Part shown: positions 1 to 10,904 of the stretch, one piece after another | How positions within the stretch are numbered: the first letter of the stretch is position 1 | Layout: each line of letters opens with the position of its first letter | NCBI GenBank assembly: GCA_033065855.1 | Contig: JAVXUO010001408.1 | Location: forward strand, 186,001-250,000 | Origin: Escallonia rubra | Lineage: Eukaryota; Streptophyta; Magnoliopsida; Escalloniales; Escalloniaceae | Direction: 5' to 3' | DNA: 64,000 nt | Program-made: the position numbers and the translations under genes | The notes under the pieces: generated by a model | Databases searched by the model: none | Told to the model about the DNA's origin: nothing | The model's input: only the letters and a program-made list of their open reading frames with translations

Positions 1-640
1 TCGAACACGCCCATGTTCGGCTCAAACTCGGTTCGCATATAGCCCTAATGACAGGAAGTGGTGGCGGGCCGTGGGTGAGCCGATGGATGTTGACCGTGTC
101 ATGGGTGGTCGATTGGTGGCTATGGCAGTCCTCAGCGTACGAGATTGTAGTGGCCGTTGTACTGATGTGTGTGCGTTTCTGTGGTCCTTGGGAACTGGGA
201 CCGGTATCGGTTGGTGGTCATGTGGAAAGTGGTGGCTGTGGTGGAAGGGACAGTTGGATGTTGCCAGCATGGTCGTCAGAGGGTGTCACCTGCGGTGTTG
301 GTTGCAGATGGCTGGCTTTGGTGGAGAGGTAAAGGCCGGCATGGTGGGTCTTGGTGATGAGGACTGTGGTGGCAGGGGCAATGGGTGATGCTGGCCGGTG
401 GCACGCGGGTCCCTGAAGGTTTTACTAGCAATGTCGCCGGATGGTGCTGTCGATGATGTCGTGGGTGGGTGGTCTTCGTGGGCAGGTGGAGGCCAGCATG
501 GTGGGTCGTGGTGATCAAGAGAGTGGTGGCAGGGACATTGGGTGATGTCGACGTGGTCGCCGAAGGTTGTTGCCGATAGTCTCATCAAAGGGTGCTACAG
601 ACGATGTCGCCATAGTGTGTTGCGCGTAGTGGTAGATGAT
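1..640. repeat. G/T-rich degenerate tandem repeat
   Basis: The plus strand is rich in TGGTGG-type words. A longer unit recurs: the block around 334 (ggccggcatggtgggtc) returns near 490 as ggccagcatggtgggtc, a spacing of about 156 bp, followed in both cases by a related GGTGGCAGGG...GGGTGATG segment. A weaker relative lies upstream, around 230-300. Open frames here on both strands are by-products of the skewed composition. I see no gene. Whether the array continues to the left of the window is unknown. Confidence 0.5.
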
Positions 641-1022
641 GATGTGTGAAATGAGAGCAGCCCAATTTGTTTCAGCATTATTGGTTGTACACTATGAATT
701 GTTGGTTGTACAACATCATTGTTGATTGTAATATTCAACATCTGAAATGTTATTTGAATCTTTAGCCTTTCTATTAAAATCAGTGTTCACCATACTATTG
801 TAGTTTTTTATTTTACCCATAAAACTTCGATCTTCAACATTTATATATATGTTTTTTTTTTGAAAAATGGTACAAAATAATAGCTTAAATAGTAAATTAT
901 AAGGTAATGTTTGGTTCTATAATTTTAAAAAAAATTACTCAACGTGGAAATAAACACTTAAAACGTGATACTTGATTCTAAATTCAAGTCGATCTAGGGT
1001 AAAAGGATACCTTAAAAGTTAT
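641..1022. other. AT-rich spacer, no gene seen
   Basis: AT-rich sequence with short repeated words (ttggttgtac occurs twice near 681-715). Nothing coding or structural was recognised before the solo LTR. Confidence 0.5.
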
Positions 1023-1027
1023 ATAAT

Positions 1028-3406
1028 TGTAACGCCCCGAATTTTTGGAGCATTAATATCGAATAATCAGAGTCAGAAAACCTTAAAATATCAAAAAGTC
1101 TCCCCAACTGGTAATTCAGAGCATGTACTAATTATCCCAAAGATACATCAATAATTCTCACATCAGCTTAAAACAGTTACATTGACCTCAATTACTCTTA
1201 CAAGGAGCTCCAAAATAAAATCTAAAGCAAAATCTATTTCGACAATAAATCTAATAGGAAAATCCTTCCCTAAATTTTTTCTTACTTAGTCATGCCTTAT
1301 AACACCTTTGCACAACGCCGAACACTGGCTGATAACCTGAAAGTAAAAAGGGTGAGCACAAAGCCCAGTAAAGATAATCGCACACACCCACCCACAGAGC
1401 ACAAAGCACGCTATATCAATAATAGTACTTGGAGTTGATAAAGTACGATTCCAAGGTGCATGGCGAGTACCAAAACCAATGCACTAATTTTCAATTCAGA
1501 AATCAGATTAGAAACAAGGTCAAATAGCTTGTACCAGCGGACAATACAATATTAAGTTCGAAACGTTTCCATGAGCTCTAATAATGATATCTTATGTTTC
1601 AAAAAGACTCTAGTGAATTTAATAATACTTAAGATAAGTTCAAAAATATCTTCAAATAGATCAGATATCAAAATCTAAATGTTCAATCAGAACAAAGACG
1701 AAGACCACGGGAGCCATTCAGAAATGTGTCACGCGTGCCATCACTGACACGTGAGACAAGGTTCAGAAAGTAAAATCGCGATCTCTAGCTCATCCCGCTG
1801 AGTTAGCCCACGTTCCAATCCACGTGGGTAAGTTAGAAATAGATAAGTCACATACACTGTGACATGGCTCACCCCAAATATAAAAACATATACCAAATCA
1901 ACTTAATAAACACCAAGAGTTAGAAGCCGACAAAGTCATTCTCGTTCACACGATTCTATGGAGAATAGTTTTATTCAAGGGCTAACTTCAACAATGAAAT
2001 CAACAAATTCTAAGATAACTCAAAGGAAGAGGACTCGTTAATGTCTAAGATCATCAAATTTGGATAAGAAACGAATAAGATGGAGTAAGTCAGAGTAAGC
2101 TGATTTGCAGTGTCAAACAGCAACTTTTGCACCGATGAATAACTTTCAAACTGAATTTCGATCAGAAAATAGATAGATTCTGATAAAACATAAAACTAAG
2201 AAGTTTAAGAGGACTCCTTAAGGTTTTCATATTGTCTAGAATCGTGAAAAACCAACGAGAAACAAAGGAGATAGAATAAATCGAAGTGGGCTGATTTACA
2301 GTGTCAAAAACAGAAAGGTCTGCACTGACAAATAACCTTCAAACTCAATTTTGACCAAGAACCAGACGGATTCTGATGAAATCTTAAACTAAAAAGTTGA
2401 ATAAGACTCTTTAAGGATTTCAGAATGTCCAATATCATTAAAAACCAATGATAAAAAAATAAGATACAATTAATCGAAGTTGGCTGACTTGAATTGGTAG
2501 AAATATAAGCATAAAATTGTTTAGGTATATTTTCGAATATTTATCACTTGGAATTTCAGAAAACCCAAAACTAAAAAGTTGTATCACACTATCTGAGGTT
2601 TGCAAAAAGTGCAAGAACACTGAAATTGGACAAGGGATGAAAAAGTTATGAACTCTTAAAGTTGTTACAAAGATTTACAACAAAAAGATCACGAATCAAA
2701 GTCAATAATCGATAGTACAAAGAACTATTTAGTGTAACGATCAATAATGTAATTAGGGTTCTAAAGAAATCAATAGATCTCTTTAAACAATAAATCAATT
2801 GATGAACTGATTGATAATCAGAATTCAGATAAGGTAAACGCGTGAGAAAACCCTTACCTCAATTGCACAAATCGGTCAACTCCAAGTCTTGATCTCCTCA
2901 AACAAATTATATCAAAAACCCTAACACAATAGTACCCAAACTTTCAATTAGACTCCATAAATCACAATAGCTTATGTGCTTCTTCTCACAAACCTCAATC
3001 CCAATATTAAAATAAGCTCTTACCTCAATGTAATGACCAAAACCTCAAGGGTGTTCTTCCTAGAGACTTTGGAGGCTCTTCTGAAGCTTATGGTGCCCTT
3101 AGAGATTATATTTTACATAAGTCATCAACCTAAAAGGAATATAATTATATTCCTAAAATAATTAGAATTGTAAAATACCCATTACTTCCCAAATTTCTCT
3201 AACTTTATAAATTGGTCAAACTAAAGCCTAAATTTAAATTGGGTCATCTAATCCCAAAAGTATAACCACTTTCTGGAAGAAAATGTTAAATTGATTTTCT
3301 TTTTAGGCCCACTATTTAATTAAAAGTCACAATACATTCTAATTCATACTTACACAAGTATCCTAAGAAAATAGAAATAATAATAAATAAAATCTGGGGT
3401 GTTACA
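1028..3406. mobile_element. Solo LTR, about 2.4 kb
   Basis: The segment begins TGTAACGCCCCG and ends CTGGGGTGTTACA, so it has the TG...CA ends and short terminal inverted repeat usual for LTRs. It is flanked on both sides by ataat (1023-1027 and 3407-3411), a perfect 5-bp target duplication as made by LTR-element integrase. No gag or pol coding and no second LTR are present, which fits a solo LTR left by LTR-LTR recombination. Its length and the TGTAAC(A/G)CCCC terminus suggest Ty3/gypsy, but the lineage is not proven. Orientation is not determined because neither a PBS nor a PPT remains. Confidence 0.8.
2040..2640. repeat. Tandem repeat inside the solo LTR (about 187 bp, three units)
   Basis: The block around 2106 (cagtgtcaaacagcaactt) returns near 2293 (cagtgtcaaaaacag). 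In both units it is followed by a stretch on finishing-off of the LTR motif: an ATAAC(T/C)TTCAAACT word, then GATTCTGAT, then ACT(A/T)A(G/A)AAGTT and a CTCCTTAAGG or CTCTTTAAGG word. A third, more diverged unit runs to about 2640. Large LTRs of some gypsy lineages carry such internal tandem repeats. Confidence 0.6.
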
Positions 3407-3411
3407 ATAAT

Positions 3412-4799
3412 GAACGATTCGCACACAGATTGCGTGTGCATGAGAGCTTGTATGCATGAAGAGAACAACTTTCATGTCTAGATACAATTTCACATAAGGT
3501 ACATAATTACAAACACTTCAAAATATAAGCTTTTTTGAGCCTCTTCACTAACTGGCGACTAGTTTTAACCTCGTGCATTGCATGCAGGAGCATTTTATTC
3601 CTAAACAACGAGACTTGTACGTGAATGTTAATTGAGAATAGTTGTGTCACGAATCATTTAACTTTTGTTTTAGGACAAGGTATTGAAAAAGATAGCAAAA
3701 TAATGAGGACAATATGACATAATGATTAGACGTACAACTTGTGCTGCACAACTTGTCAACCCATGCTAACCGTATAAAGACGGGTGAAGGCTCGCTTTCA
3801 TAAGGATTGTAGTAGATGTGGGCTCAAAATTTTGAGCTCGTCTAAAATATGGGCTTGGTAAAAAATTTCAAAGACCCGCCTAGCCCGTGAAAAAACAGCC
3901 CGTCTACTTTTTATACAATATAGTTTACATACATATTGTATGTGCATAAGGTATGTGTTTTTTTCTTTTGTCTTTTAAATAATCTCACCTGCCCATCACA
4001 TGAATTCAATGTAATTTACACCCTTTAGAGCCTTTAACTTAATAGACTCATACTTTTCTGTCCTTCCTAATTTCTCGCCTCACTTCTGTTTAACTACACG
4101 ACTAAAATATATGTTCTCTGATTTCTTTGTCTCTCTACCCATTTCTGTGCATCTCCCTCCCCAGTTTCCCCTTTTATATCAAACTTTCCTAGTGTAGAAG
4201 CAAGTAGGAAATCAAGCATTAAGCCATTTGGATTACATTCGGTGCGATGGTGGGCTGCAGTGGTAGGTGGACCGATTGTGGTGGTGAGTTTTCTAGTAGG
4301 TCAATTGGTGGGAAGAGATGGAGGAGGATGAGAAAAGAGAGTGCGAAGGTGGATCAATGGTGGTGGGTGATACCGTGCGATGGTTGTGTTTTGGCCATGG
4401 TGTGGCCGGGTTCTTTGTTCGTGGTGGTGGTGGGGTGACTGCTAGTTGTGGGTCCACTATACCTTTTTTTATTATCATAATCAATAGCCATATATGATTA
4501 CTGATACGCTTAAAATTTGTATAAACAAAATCTAATTGGCGACTATTGATAACCCTTGGGTAGCCCATGTCCACCAAAATTTTCATGAGCAGGGCTTGGA
4601 GAGATATTATCCGGCCCCTAGATGGGTTGGGCTGGGCATGGGTATAAAATTTTGGAGAATGGGTTGTGCATCATCTAACCCTTGGCCCCGCCAATGTTGC
4701 AACTAATTTTCATGTTTTACAGATGAAGAAAGTTGTAGGAAAAAACGTATATAGAAAGAATTGTAGCTATATATGTCGAATTTGGTGGAATAAGAATAT
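3412..4799. other. Gene-free stretch with GGGC-type repeat remnants
   Basis: No convincing gene. The stretch contains a perfect 16-bp palindrome (gctcaaaattttgagc, near 3822) and GGGCTTGG / AGCCCG words around 3850-3900, with matching gggttgggctggg words around 4625. These pairs resemble the outer parts of degraded hAT-like elements, but no clean termini or target duplication could be found. Confidence 0.35.
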
Positions 4800-5485
4800 C
4801 TGATAGACAGGGTTTAACAGCGTTATGCAGGGTGGAAAAGTCTTCTTTTAAATAAAGCTGGTAGAGCAACCCTTATCAAATCAGTTCTTGGTTCCCTTCT
4901 CACCTACCATATGCAGGTCTTACTCCCACTCAAGGTTTGTAGGAAATTAGATTCTATCTACTCAAGATTTTGGTAGACAAAGGGAACTCACAAAATCGAA
5001 GTATACACTGGATTAATTGGCGTGCCCTATGTGGACCAACCTCGCGAGGAGGTCTAGGTTTTAGACTCGCTCACCTCTTCAACAAAGCCCTTTTAGCCAA
5101 AGTAAGCTGGCGACTACTAGAGAATCCAAATCGCTTTGTCTCCACTTTCTTCATAGATAAATATTGTAAAAACTCTACCATCGTTTCAATTAACAAATCC
5201 TTCAGGTCTTCGTGGGGGGTGGAAGAGCATCTTGGCAGGTAGAGATGTTATTCCGAAAGGATACCAATGGCAAGTAGGAACTGGTGAACAAATAAGAATT
5301 TAGGGGGACTACTGGCTTCCCACGTTTCCTCGACCTTATCTGAATGCATATTTGGACCTTACTCACCAGCTTCAACGGGTCTTGGACATAATCAGGCATG
5401 GAAGATGGAATGAACTTCTCATCCGAATTTTTTTTCCTAAATTATCTGTCAGTACAGATTTTGGACATCCACATCTCTCAAGGTG
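4800..5485 (+). pseudogene. LINE (L1/RTE-like) ORF2 fragment, end of the RT region
   Basis: Broken frames give the peptide run typical of the region after the RT catalytic site in plant LINEs: a KAGRATLIKSVL word followed by TYHMQVLLPL (about 4855-4935), then HWINWRALCGPTSRGGLGFR and LFNKALLAKVSWRLL (4990-5120). The frame changes several times, so this is a non-coding remnant. Its right side stops where the non-autonomous LTR element begins at 5486. The matching downstream half of the LINE was not found after 9739. Confidence 0.8.
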
Positions 5486-5759
5486 TGTTCCCAACCTATC
5501 TTGGCTACACTTATAGGCCCACTGGGGTCCCAATTCTCATGGCACGTCGGTACATTCAACGGTCAACTTTTCAACGCTCACAGGCCGGTCAAAGCGTCAC
5601 ATAATCAAGTCACATGCATTTTCCCTTTGTGAAGCAGGCTTGGTGTGCCTTCCCCCTTAAGGGGGTCGGCCACTTTGAGGGGGTCGGCCACATGCATTTT
5701 CCCTTTGTGAAGCAGCCTTGGTGTGCCTTCCCCCTTAAGGGGTCCGGCCACCTACCTTG

Positions 5760-6060
5760 GCGACCGACTACCGTCGTTCGCGGTCGCACGCGCCGTAGTC
5801 GCGATGACCGTCGCTCGCCGCCGCGCTCCATCGTTGCTCGTCGCTGCGCTTCGTCGTAGCGACGACCGTCACTCGTCGCTACGCTCAGTCGTCGCGACGA
5901 CCGACTCTCGTCACCCACGCACCATCACCGCGACTTTCGTCACCCGCGTCCGCGTGACAGCTTTGCGACTCCCGTCGCCCGCGCGCCATCTCTGCGACAT
6001 TCGTCGCTCACGTCCGCATGACAACTCCGCGACTTCCGTCACCCGCGCGCCATCTCCGTG
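5760..6060. repeat. CG-rich minisatellite-like tract in the LTR
   Basis: Short degenerate repeats built from CGTCGC, GCGACGACCG and GCTCGTCGC. Many sub-words are self-complementary (for example cgtcgcgacg). The partial 3' LTR carries the same tract at about 9575-9735. The density of CpG contrasts with the AT-rich surroundings. Confidence 0.7.
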
Positions 6061-6329
6061 ACCCCTGTCACCGGTGCCCGCTCAACGCACTCTATAGTGC
6101 TCACTCATCACTTGTGGTCACATGATGCCCGTTGTCGCCTGCGCGTCTTTGTCACAACAACCGTCACTCGCGGTCGTGCATTTTCATCTGGGTACCGTCT
6201 CCGCGACAACTATCAATTACGTGCTCTTTATCACTCATCGCCGTACCACTTTCATACGTGCCCCGGCACCAGGTATTGTCTCGTGACGGTAGACGCCGCG
6301 CCCGTGCACCACAATCATGTTATGTGCTT

Positions 6330-6490
6330 CCGGGGGGCTCCTGCCCTCGCAGCGGGATGGACTCACAACCTTAAAGTCCTTGCCGCAACGGGATGCGCTC
6401 ACAACTTTAAAGCCGTCACCATCACAATCACGGGGGGATCCGGCCCTCGCAACGGGATGGACTCACAACCTTAAAGCCATCGCCGCCATA
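6330..6490. repeat. CGGGATGGACTCACAACC-type short tandem repeat
   Basis: Three related copies: gcgggatggactcacaacct (about 6352), acgggatgcgctcacaactt (about 6389) and acgggatggactcacaacct (about 6453), each followed by TAAAG(T/C)C. They lie within the 5' LTR of the non-autonomous element. Confidence 0.75.
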
Positions 6491-6950
6491 ATCACGAGGG
6501 ACTTCGGCACAAGGACCCTTCGCCGCGGGCTCTGAGCACTGAGCTGCGAGCATGTCCACTCATGTTACCATTGATCATCGACACCACCAAGGCAATGACC
6601 CCCGTGTCACTCTGGGATGGGAGCAGGTCCTTGGAGGGCATCGTGCCTAGTCTGCCTGGCAGTTGGCTACAGAGGCAACCCTCGCTGCTGTCAGGTTTTC
6701 TGCCAGTCTCTTGACGCATCTTGTGGGATTCAGTAAGGGCTTGGACCGGTGGCTGGGGAACGGGCTACTCTGATCATGCTACAGCGGTGTGGTATGTCTC
6801 CTCAGACAGGCAGAGAGATGCTGCAAGGGCAGGGCAGCACGAACTCGGGGACCGGCAGTCTAACGGAGAATCAGTAGTTCAAAACCCCCCTGGTGATGTG
6901 TCACTCCCAGGGGATGACACATGTCGGCTGATGACACATTCATATTTTTG

Positions 6951-6960
6951 CCTATAAATA
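6951..6960 (+). promoter_or_regulatory. TATA box of the LTR
   Basis: cctataaata is followed within about 100 bp by pyrimidine-rich CTCTCTC leader sequence (6986-7040), the usual layout of a plant LTR promoter and transcript start. The assignment is by position and motif only. Confidence 0.5.
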
Positions 6961-7316
6961 GTGGACTTTAGAACCCATTCAAAATTTCTCTCTCATTTGA
7001 CATTTTCACTTCCTCTCTCTAAAAACCTATTCTCTCTAGAATTCTAGTGAGAGAAACACATTTGAACTCCTCACATCAGAACATTGACGTTGTACCCCTG
7101 ACTTGGACCTTGACTTGGACTGTCGACTGCCGGTCCTGTTCGTCGTTGCCCTGCCTGCGCGGCGCTGCGAGCCCTCGCGAGCTGTCCAGGGAGCCTTGCT
7201 CTTAGCCCTTGCTCCATCCTTGTTGTCTCTCACTTTGCCTACTTGGAAGCTGATTCGGATTGCAGTCTTTGTGGCACCTTCACGTAGACACGAACCCCCT
7301 TTCCTTGGCATCATTT

Positions 7317-7334
7317 TGGCGACTCCGCTGGGGA
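7317..7334 (+). promoter_or_regulatory. Putative primer-binding site
   Basis: tggcgactccgctgggga starts three bases after the inferred LTR end. It differs from the tRNA-iMet type used by most plant copia elements and resembles the tRNA-Arg-type site of Ogre/Tat gypsy elements. The family link is from memory, not from a search. Confidence 0.55.
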
Positions 7335-8318
7335 GGTGAGCATCGTATTGCAGTCTGCTACACTCAGTCACCAGGCCTGTGCAATGGAGAGCTACGAGGA
7401 GTACCAACAGTGCAGATCGTTCCTTGCCTGACACACCCAAGCAACCACGCCTCAGCAACGCAGGGCTATCGGACTACCAGTCACAACCTCAACCCAGCCA
7501 TCCAAGAGGCCGTCCTTCCAAGACTTAGAAAATTTTCAAGCTAACATTGTTCTTACCCAAGTCTATTGGCACCACCTTTGGTGTCATCTCCCACTCCATT
7601 GGGGGCTTCACCCCCTTTCCTACCCCAAGCAGGCCAGGTTCCCTACCCCTCCTGCCTCACATTGCAGCGACTTGGTACGTGGTGCACGGGGTGGCTCGAG
7701 CCACACTACTAAGTCTCAACTCCGTCAGCCGAAATCTCCTCAGGCCATGCAACCTCGTGGGCATGCATGTAGCACATCCCGATGGCCCTCCCTTGCCTCT
7801 GTGACTCATCGGTCATCACGCCCGCCATCCCAAGTCCACACCTCCGTCGCCACCCTTGTCCGAGCCCCACTCTTCACTTTTCAACACTTAGAAAAAATTC
7901 TTCTTTTTTCGCAGTCGGGTCATCACCCCTCGCGGCTTCCCTCGGCACCCTTGCCCCAGCTCAACACTTAGAAAAAATTTTCAACACTTTGAAATTTTTT
8001 TCATCCCCCCACCTCCCTCGCACCTTACCTGCTCGCGGTCGGGTCATCACCCTTCATCCTCATTCTACACTTAGAAAGTTTTTCACAAAATTTTTCAACC
8101 TCTGGTGCTCTCTCCAACACTTAGAAAAATTTTCAATGAAAATTTTGATCTATCTCGCCCCCCCTTTCTCTTCCTTTCACTTAGAAATGTTTCTTCATCA
8201 AAAAAATTTCATCTCCCTCTCATGCTTTATATAGACATTTTGAAAAGTTTCTTTGGGAGTTTGAAAAAAAAAAACGAAATTCAAATTCAATTCAAAGTCA
8301 AATTCAAAAGAAATCCAG

Positions 8319-9350
8319 TTGGGTAGAACCTACCCGCGGTGGACCAACCTGTGCCCAACCTGCCCGTTTCCCCCTCTCTTCTATCAGCTTTCAACCCGCC
8401 CGCCCATTTTCCCGCAACCCGACCCATCACCTGGAACCTTAATTCTTTTGCAAAAACTAATTTCCCTTTCTTCTACCCGCGCCGCCAACCAATTTCGGCC
8501 ATGGCCACCGCCGGCAGCCCCTCCCCGGTATCTTCTTCTCACGCTGAGCTCCCTCATCCCTCCTCCCGACCCCATTCCCCGCCGACCTCCTTCATCCCGC
8601 CGACCACCCACGGCAACCCCACGCCGAGCGGCCGATGCCTTCCCCCTCCCCATTTTCTTCTCTTTCCCATCCACCACCACTCCGACCCACCATGCCGACC
8701 CTCCCCACATCGACCCCCCATCTCGTAGTCTATCTTTCTCTCCATCCGACCCCGCAGGCCCGCGACCCCTCGGCAGCCATGCCGTCGCCGACTCTCCCTT
8801 CCCTTTTTTCTTCTTTTCCATCAATCACCCACCCTGGCCGACCCCTCCACACCTCTCTTCAGCCACCCTTGGCTTCGGCCACCTTCCACTTCTATGCTTC
8901 GGCGGCGATAGTTCGACCGATCACCTTCGGCCACCAAGGCCATGAGACCGACGCCCCACACTCACCGACCCTACCCCTCTGCGGCCACCATCTTTCACAC
9001 CACCCTTCGGCCACACACTTTGGCACCACCTCACCGGCCACCAAACTTTGGCTTTCCTATCCTTTGGCCCTTCAAACACCCCTTCGACCTCCATCATCTC
9101 CCTTCCCACCTTTGGCCGCCCCCCAAGGCCGCCGCCAACCCACATGCCAACCATGACGACGAGCCACATGCCTTCCTCATAGCCGAACCACCCACCTTCG
9201 ACTGTCACCACCATCTTCACACCCATGTCCACCTGCGATGGCTGAACAACATAACTATCATCAACCACCATCGCCCCCATTTTCATAACGCGCACCTCGC
9301 GCCCCTTACCCATCTTACACTCTTCCATACTTGGAATTTTTTTTTGCAAC
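8319..9350. other. C-rich, strand-skewed internal region of the non-autonomous element
   Basis: About 1 kb where the plus strand is dominated by C with little G. It is open in several frames at once on both strands and would encode Pro/His/Ser/Thr-rich peptides on the plus strand. No domain is recognisable. The simultaneous opening of overlapping frames is what composition alone predicts, so I do not call a protein. The sequence between 7880 and 8170 upstream repeats the word acacttagaaaa(a/g) several times. Confidence 0.5.
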
Positions 9351-9359
9351 TTTGGCTTA

Positions 9360-9739
9360 TGTTCCCAACCTTTCTTGGCTACACCTACAGGCTCACTGGG
9401 GGTCCCAATTCTCATGACACATCGACACATTCAACGGTCAACTTTTCAATGCTCACAAGTCGGTCAAAGCGTCACATAATCAAGTCACATGCATTTTCCC
9501 TTTGTGAAGCAGCCTTGGTGTGCCTTCCCTCTTAAGGGGGTCGGCCACCTTGGGGGGGTCGGCCACCTACCTTGACGACCGACTACCGTCGTTCGCGGTC
9601 GCACGCCGTAGTCGCGAAGACCGTCGCTCGCCGCAGCGCTCCGTCGTCGCAACGAGCGTCGCTCGTCATCGCGCTCTATCGTCGCGATGACCGTCGCTTG
9701 TCACCGCGCTCCATCATCGCGACGATCAACTCTCCATCA
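9360..9739 (+). repeat. Partial 3' LTR of the non-autonomous element
   Basis: Colinear with the first part of the 5' LTR: TGTTCCCAACCT, the tttgtgaagcagcc block, the gtcggccacct block and the CG-rich tract. It ends shortly before the 32-bp palindrome at 9742. Confidence 0.75.
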
Positions 9740-9741
9740 TC

Positions 9742-9773
9742 ACTACAAATATGATATATATCATATTTGTAGT
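9742..9773. repeat. Perfect 32-bp palindrome
   Basis: The arm actacaaatatga, the centre tatata and the arm tcatatttgtagt form one fully self-complementary 32-bp sequence. It lies directly at the point where similarity to the LTR stops. Confidence 0.9.
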
Positions 9774-10833
9774 CTGTTCCACAAATGCTGCTACACCAAA
9801 AGTCAGGTTGATCCAGTTGTAACTGCCCAATCTTTTGTACATTTGGCCGGTGTCCAACACTTTTGCTCCGAATGGTATATGTACATATAGGGACAACTAC
9901 TCAGCTTAGACATGTTGGTTTTGCTCTTGGTAGCCATATAGCAATAATTTTATGACACAGAAGAACGACAAGATGAGGTCTTCTCTATGACTAAGATAGC
10001 TTCTTTTGAGTGTACAAATTAGCTCTCAGTGTGTAAATATTTAACTTAGTCTCTTTTATCTTGATGAAATGCAGTTCTCAATTAAAATAAAAAAAGAAAA
10101 AGAATTACAAAGCGTAAAAATTAATAAGATCTTCAAAACCGAAAGGGTAAACATAAGCAAAAATCTGAACTGAGCATCATAAAAGGTACAAAGGACCAAA
10201 ATCACACTACATATCAGATTCTTAAATATCAAGCCAATAAATATTACACCAAAATGTAGCAAGTACAATGAACTAATGGATCAGTTGAATTTTACTTATC
10301 ACAAAACCTTTGCAACTAATACAGAGATATTTTAGGATAGGTGTTTTCTTAAATCGTGATAGTTCGGGAAAAGAATATTACGCAACAAAAAAAGAGATGT
10401 CGTTGGAAAACTTAGTGGAGATAATCAATCCCAACATTGATTAGGCTATGGAAAGGTTGTTAAGTTGCTTCGAGTTTCAACCAAACGGGCTATTTCATAC
10501 ATGAATTTTATCTACCTCAAGGACACGTTGAAATTACATTTTCTATCATGGCCGGTTATCTTTAGTAACGTATTTTTAAGCAAGATGGATGTTGTGTGAA
10601 GTTTTGATATCTTTTAGTAGTACAAATTAAGAAAAACAATAGTAATATCTATTGCATTATAAACGTTCCGTAGGTAAACATTACTTTCACACGCACAACT
10701 CACGGAGGTAATCTCACTTCATTTTTCTGAAGATGAGTAACTCGGTTGCTCACTAACTCCATAAAATAGGTTTGTTTTATATCGAACACAGTTTGGGAGC
10801 TACACAAGAAGACTGCATATTCAAGTGTGCAAG

Positions 10834-10904
10834 TAGAGCCGAGTGTATGGAAATCCGATTGGTCTACCGTTAGCGGATAGAGCCGAGTGTATGGAAATCC
10901 GATT
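10834..10904. repeat. Exact 27-bp direct repeat
   Basis: The 27-bp sequence starting tagagccgagtg and ending aaatccgatt occurs at 10834-10860 and again at 10878-10904, separated by 17 bp. The copies are identical. Confidence 0.9.

Larger units (their letters stand above)
5486..7313 (+). repeat. 5' LTR of the non-autonomous element
   Basis: Starts TG and ends ...GGCATCA just before the putative primer site. It contains a local duplication of an approximately 63-bp block (two copies of the tttgtgaagcag...ttcccccttaag segment, near 5625 and 5698), a GC-rich CGTCGCGACGACC-type tract (5760-6060), CGGGATGGACTCACAACC repeats (6330-6480) and a promoter-like TATA box near 6952. Confidence 0.65.
5486..9739 (+). 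mobile_element. Non-autonomous LTR element (LARD-like, probably Ty3/gypsy), broken
   Basis: Direct repeats beginning TGTTCCCAACC start at 5486 and 9360 and stay alignable for about 380 bp, marking a 5' LTR and a partial 3' LTR. The 5' LTR runs to about 7313 and is followed by tggcgactccgctgggga (7317-7334), which resembles the tRNA-Arg-type primer site I recall for Ogre/Tat elements. The internal region (about 2 kb) has no recognisable gag or pol, so the element is non-autonomous. It sits in a LINE remnant. The 3' LTR is only partly present, so no target duplication can be read. Age is hard to judge; the shared LTR portion has many differences, so it is not recent. Confidence 0.65.

Noticed and set aside
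1028-3406. DNA transposon with TGTAAC(A/G)CCCC terminal inverted repeats
   Set aside because: TG...CA ends with a 5-bp target duplication fit an LTR better, and no transposase is present.
8319-9535. Long Pro/His-rich open frames (208, 197 and 173 codons) as protein genes
   Set aside because: Several overlapping frames on both strands are open at once because of C-rich composition; no domain, and the stretch lies inside a non-autonomous LTR element.
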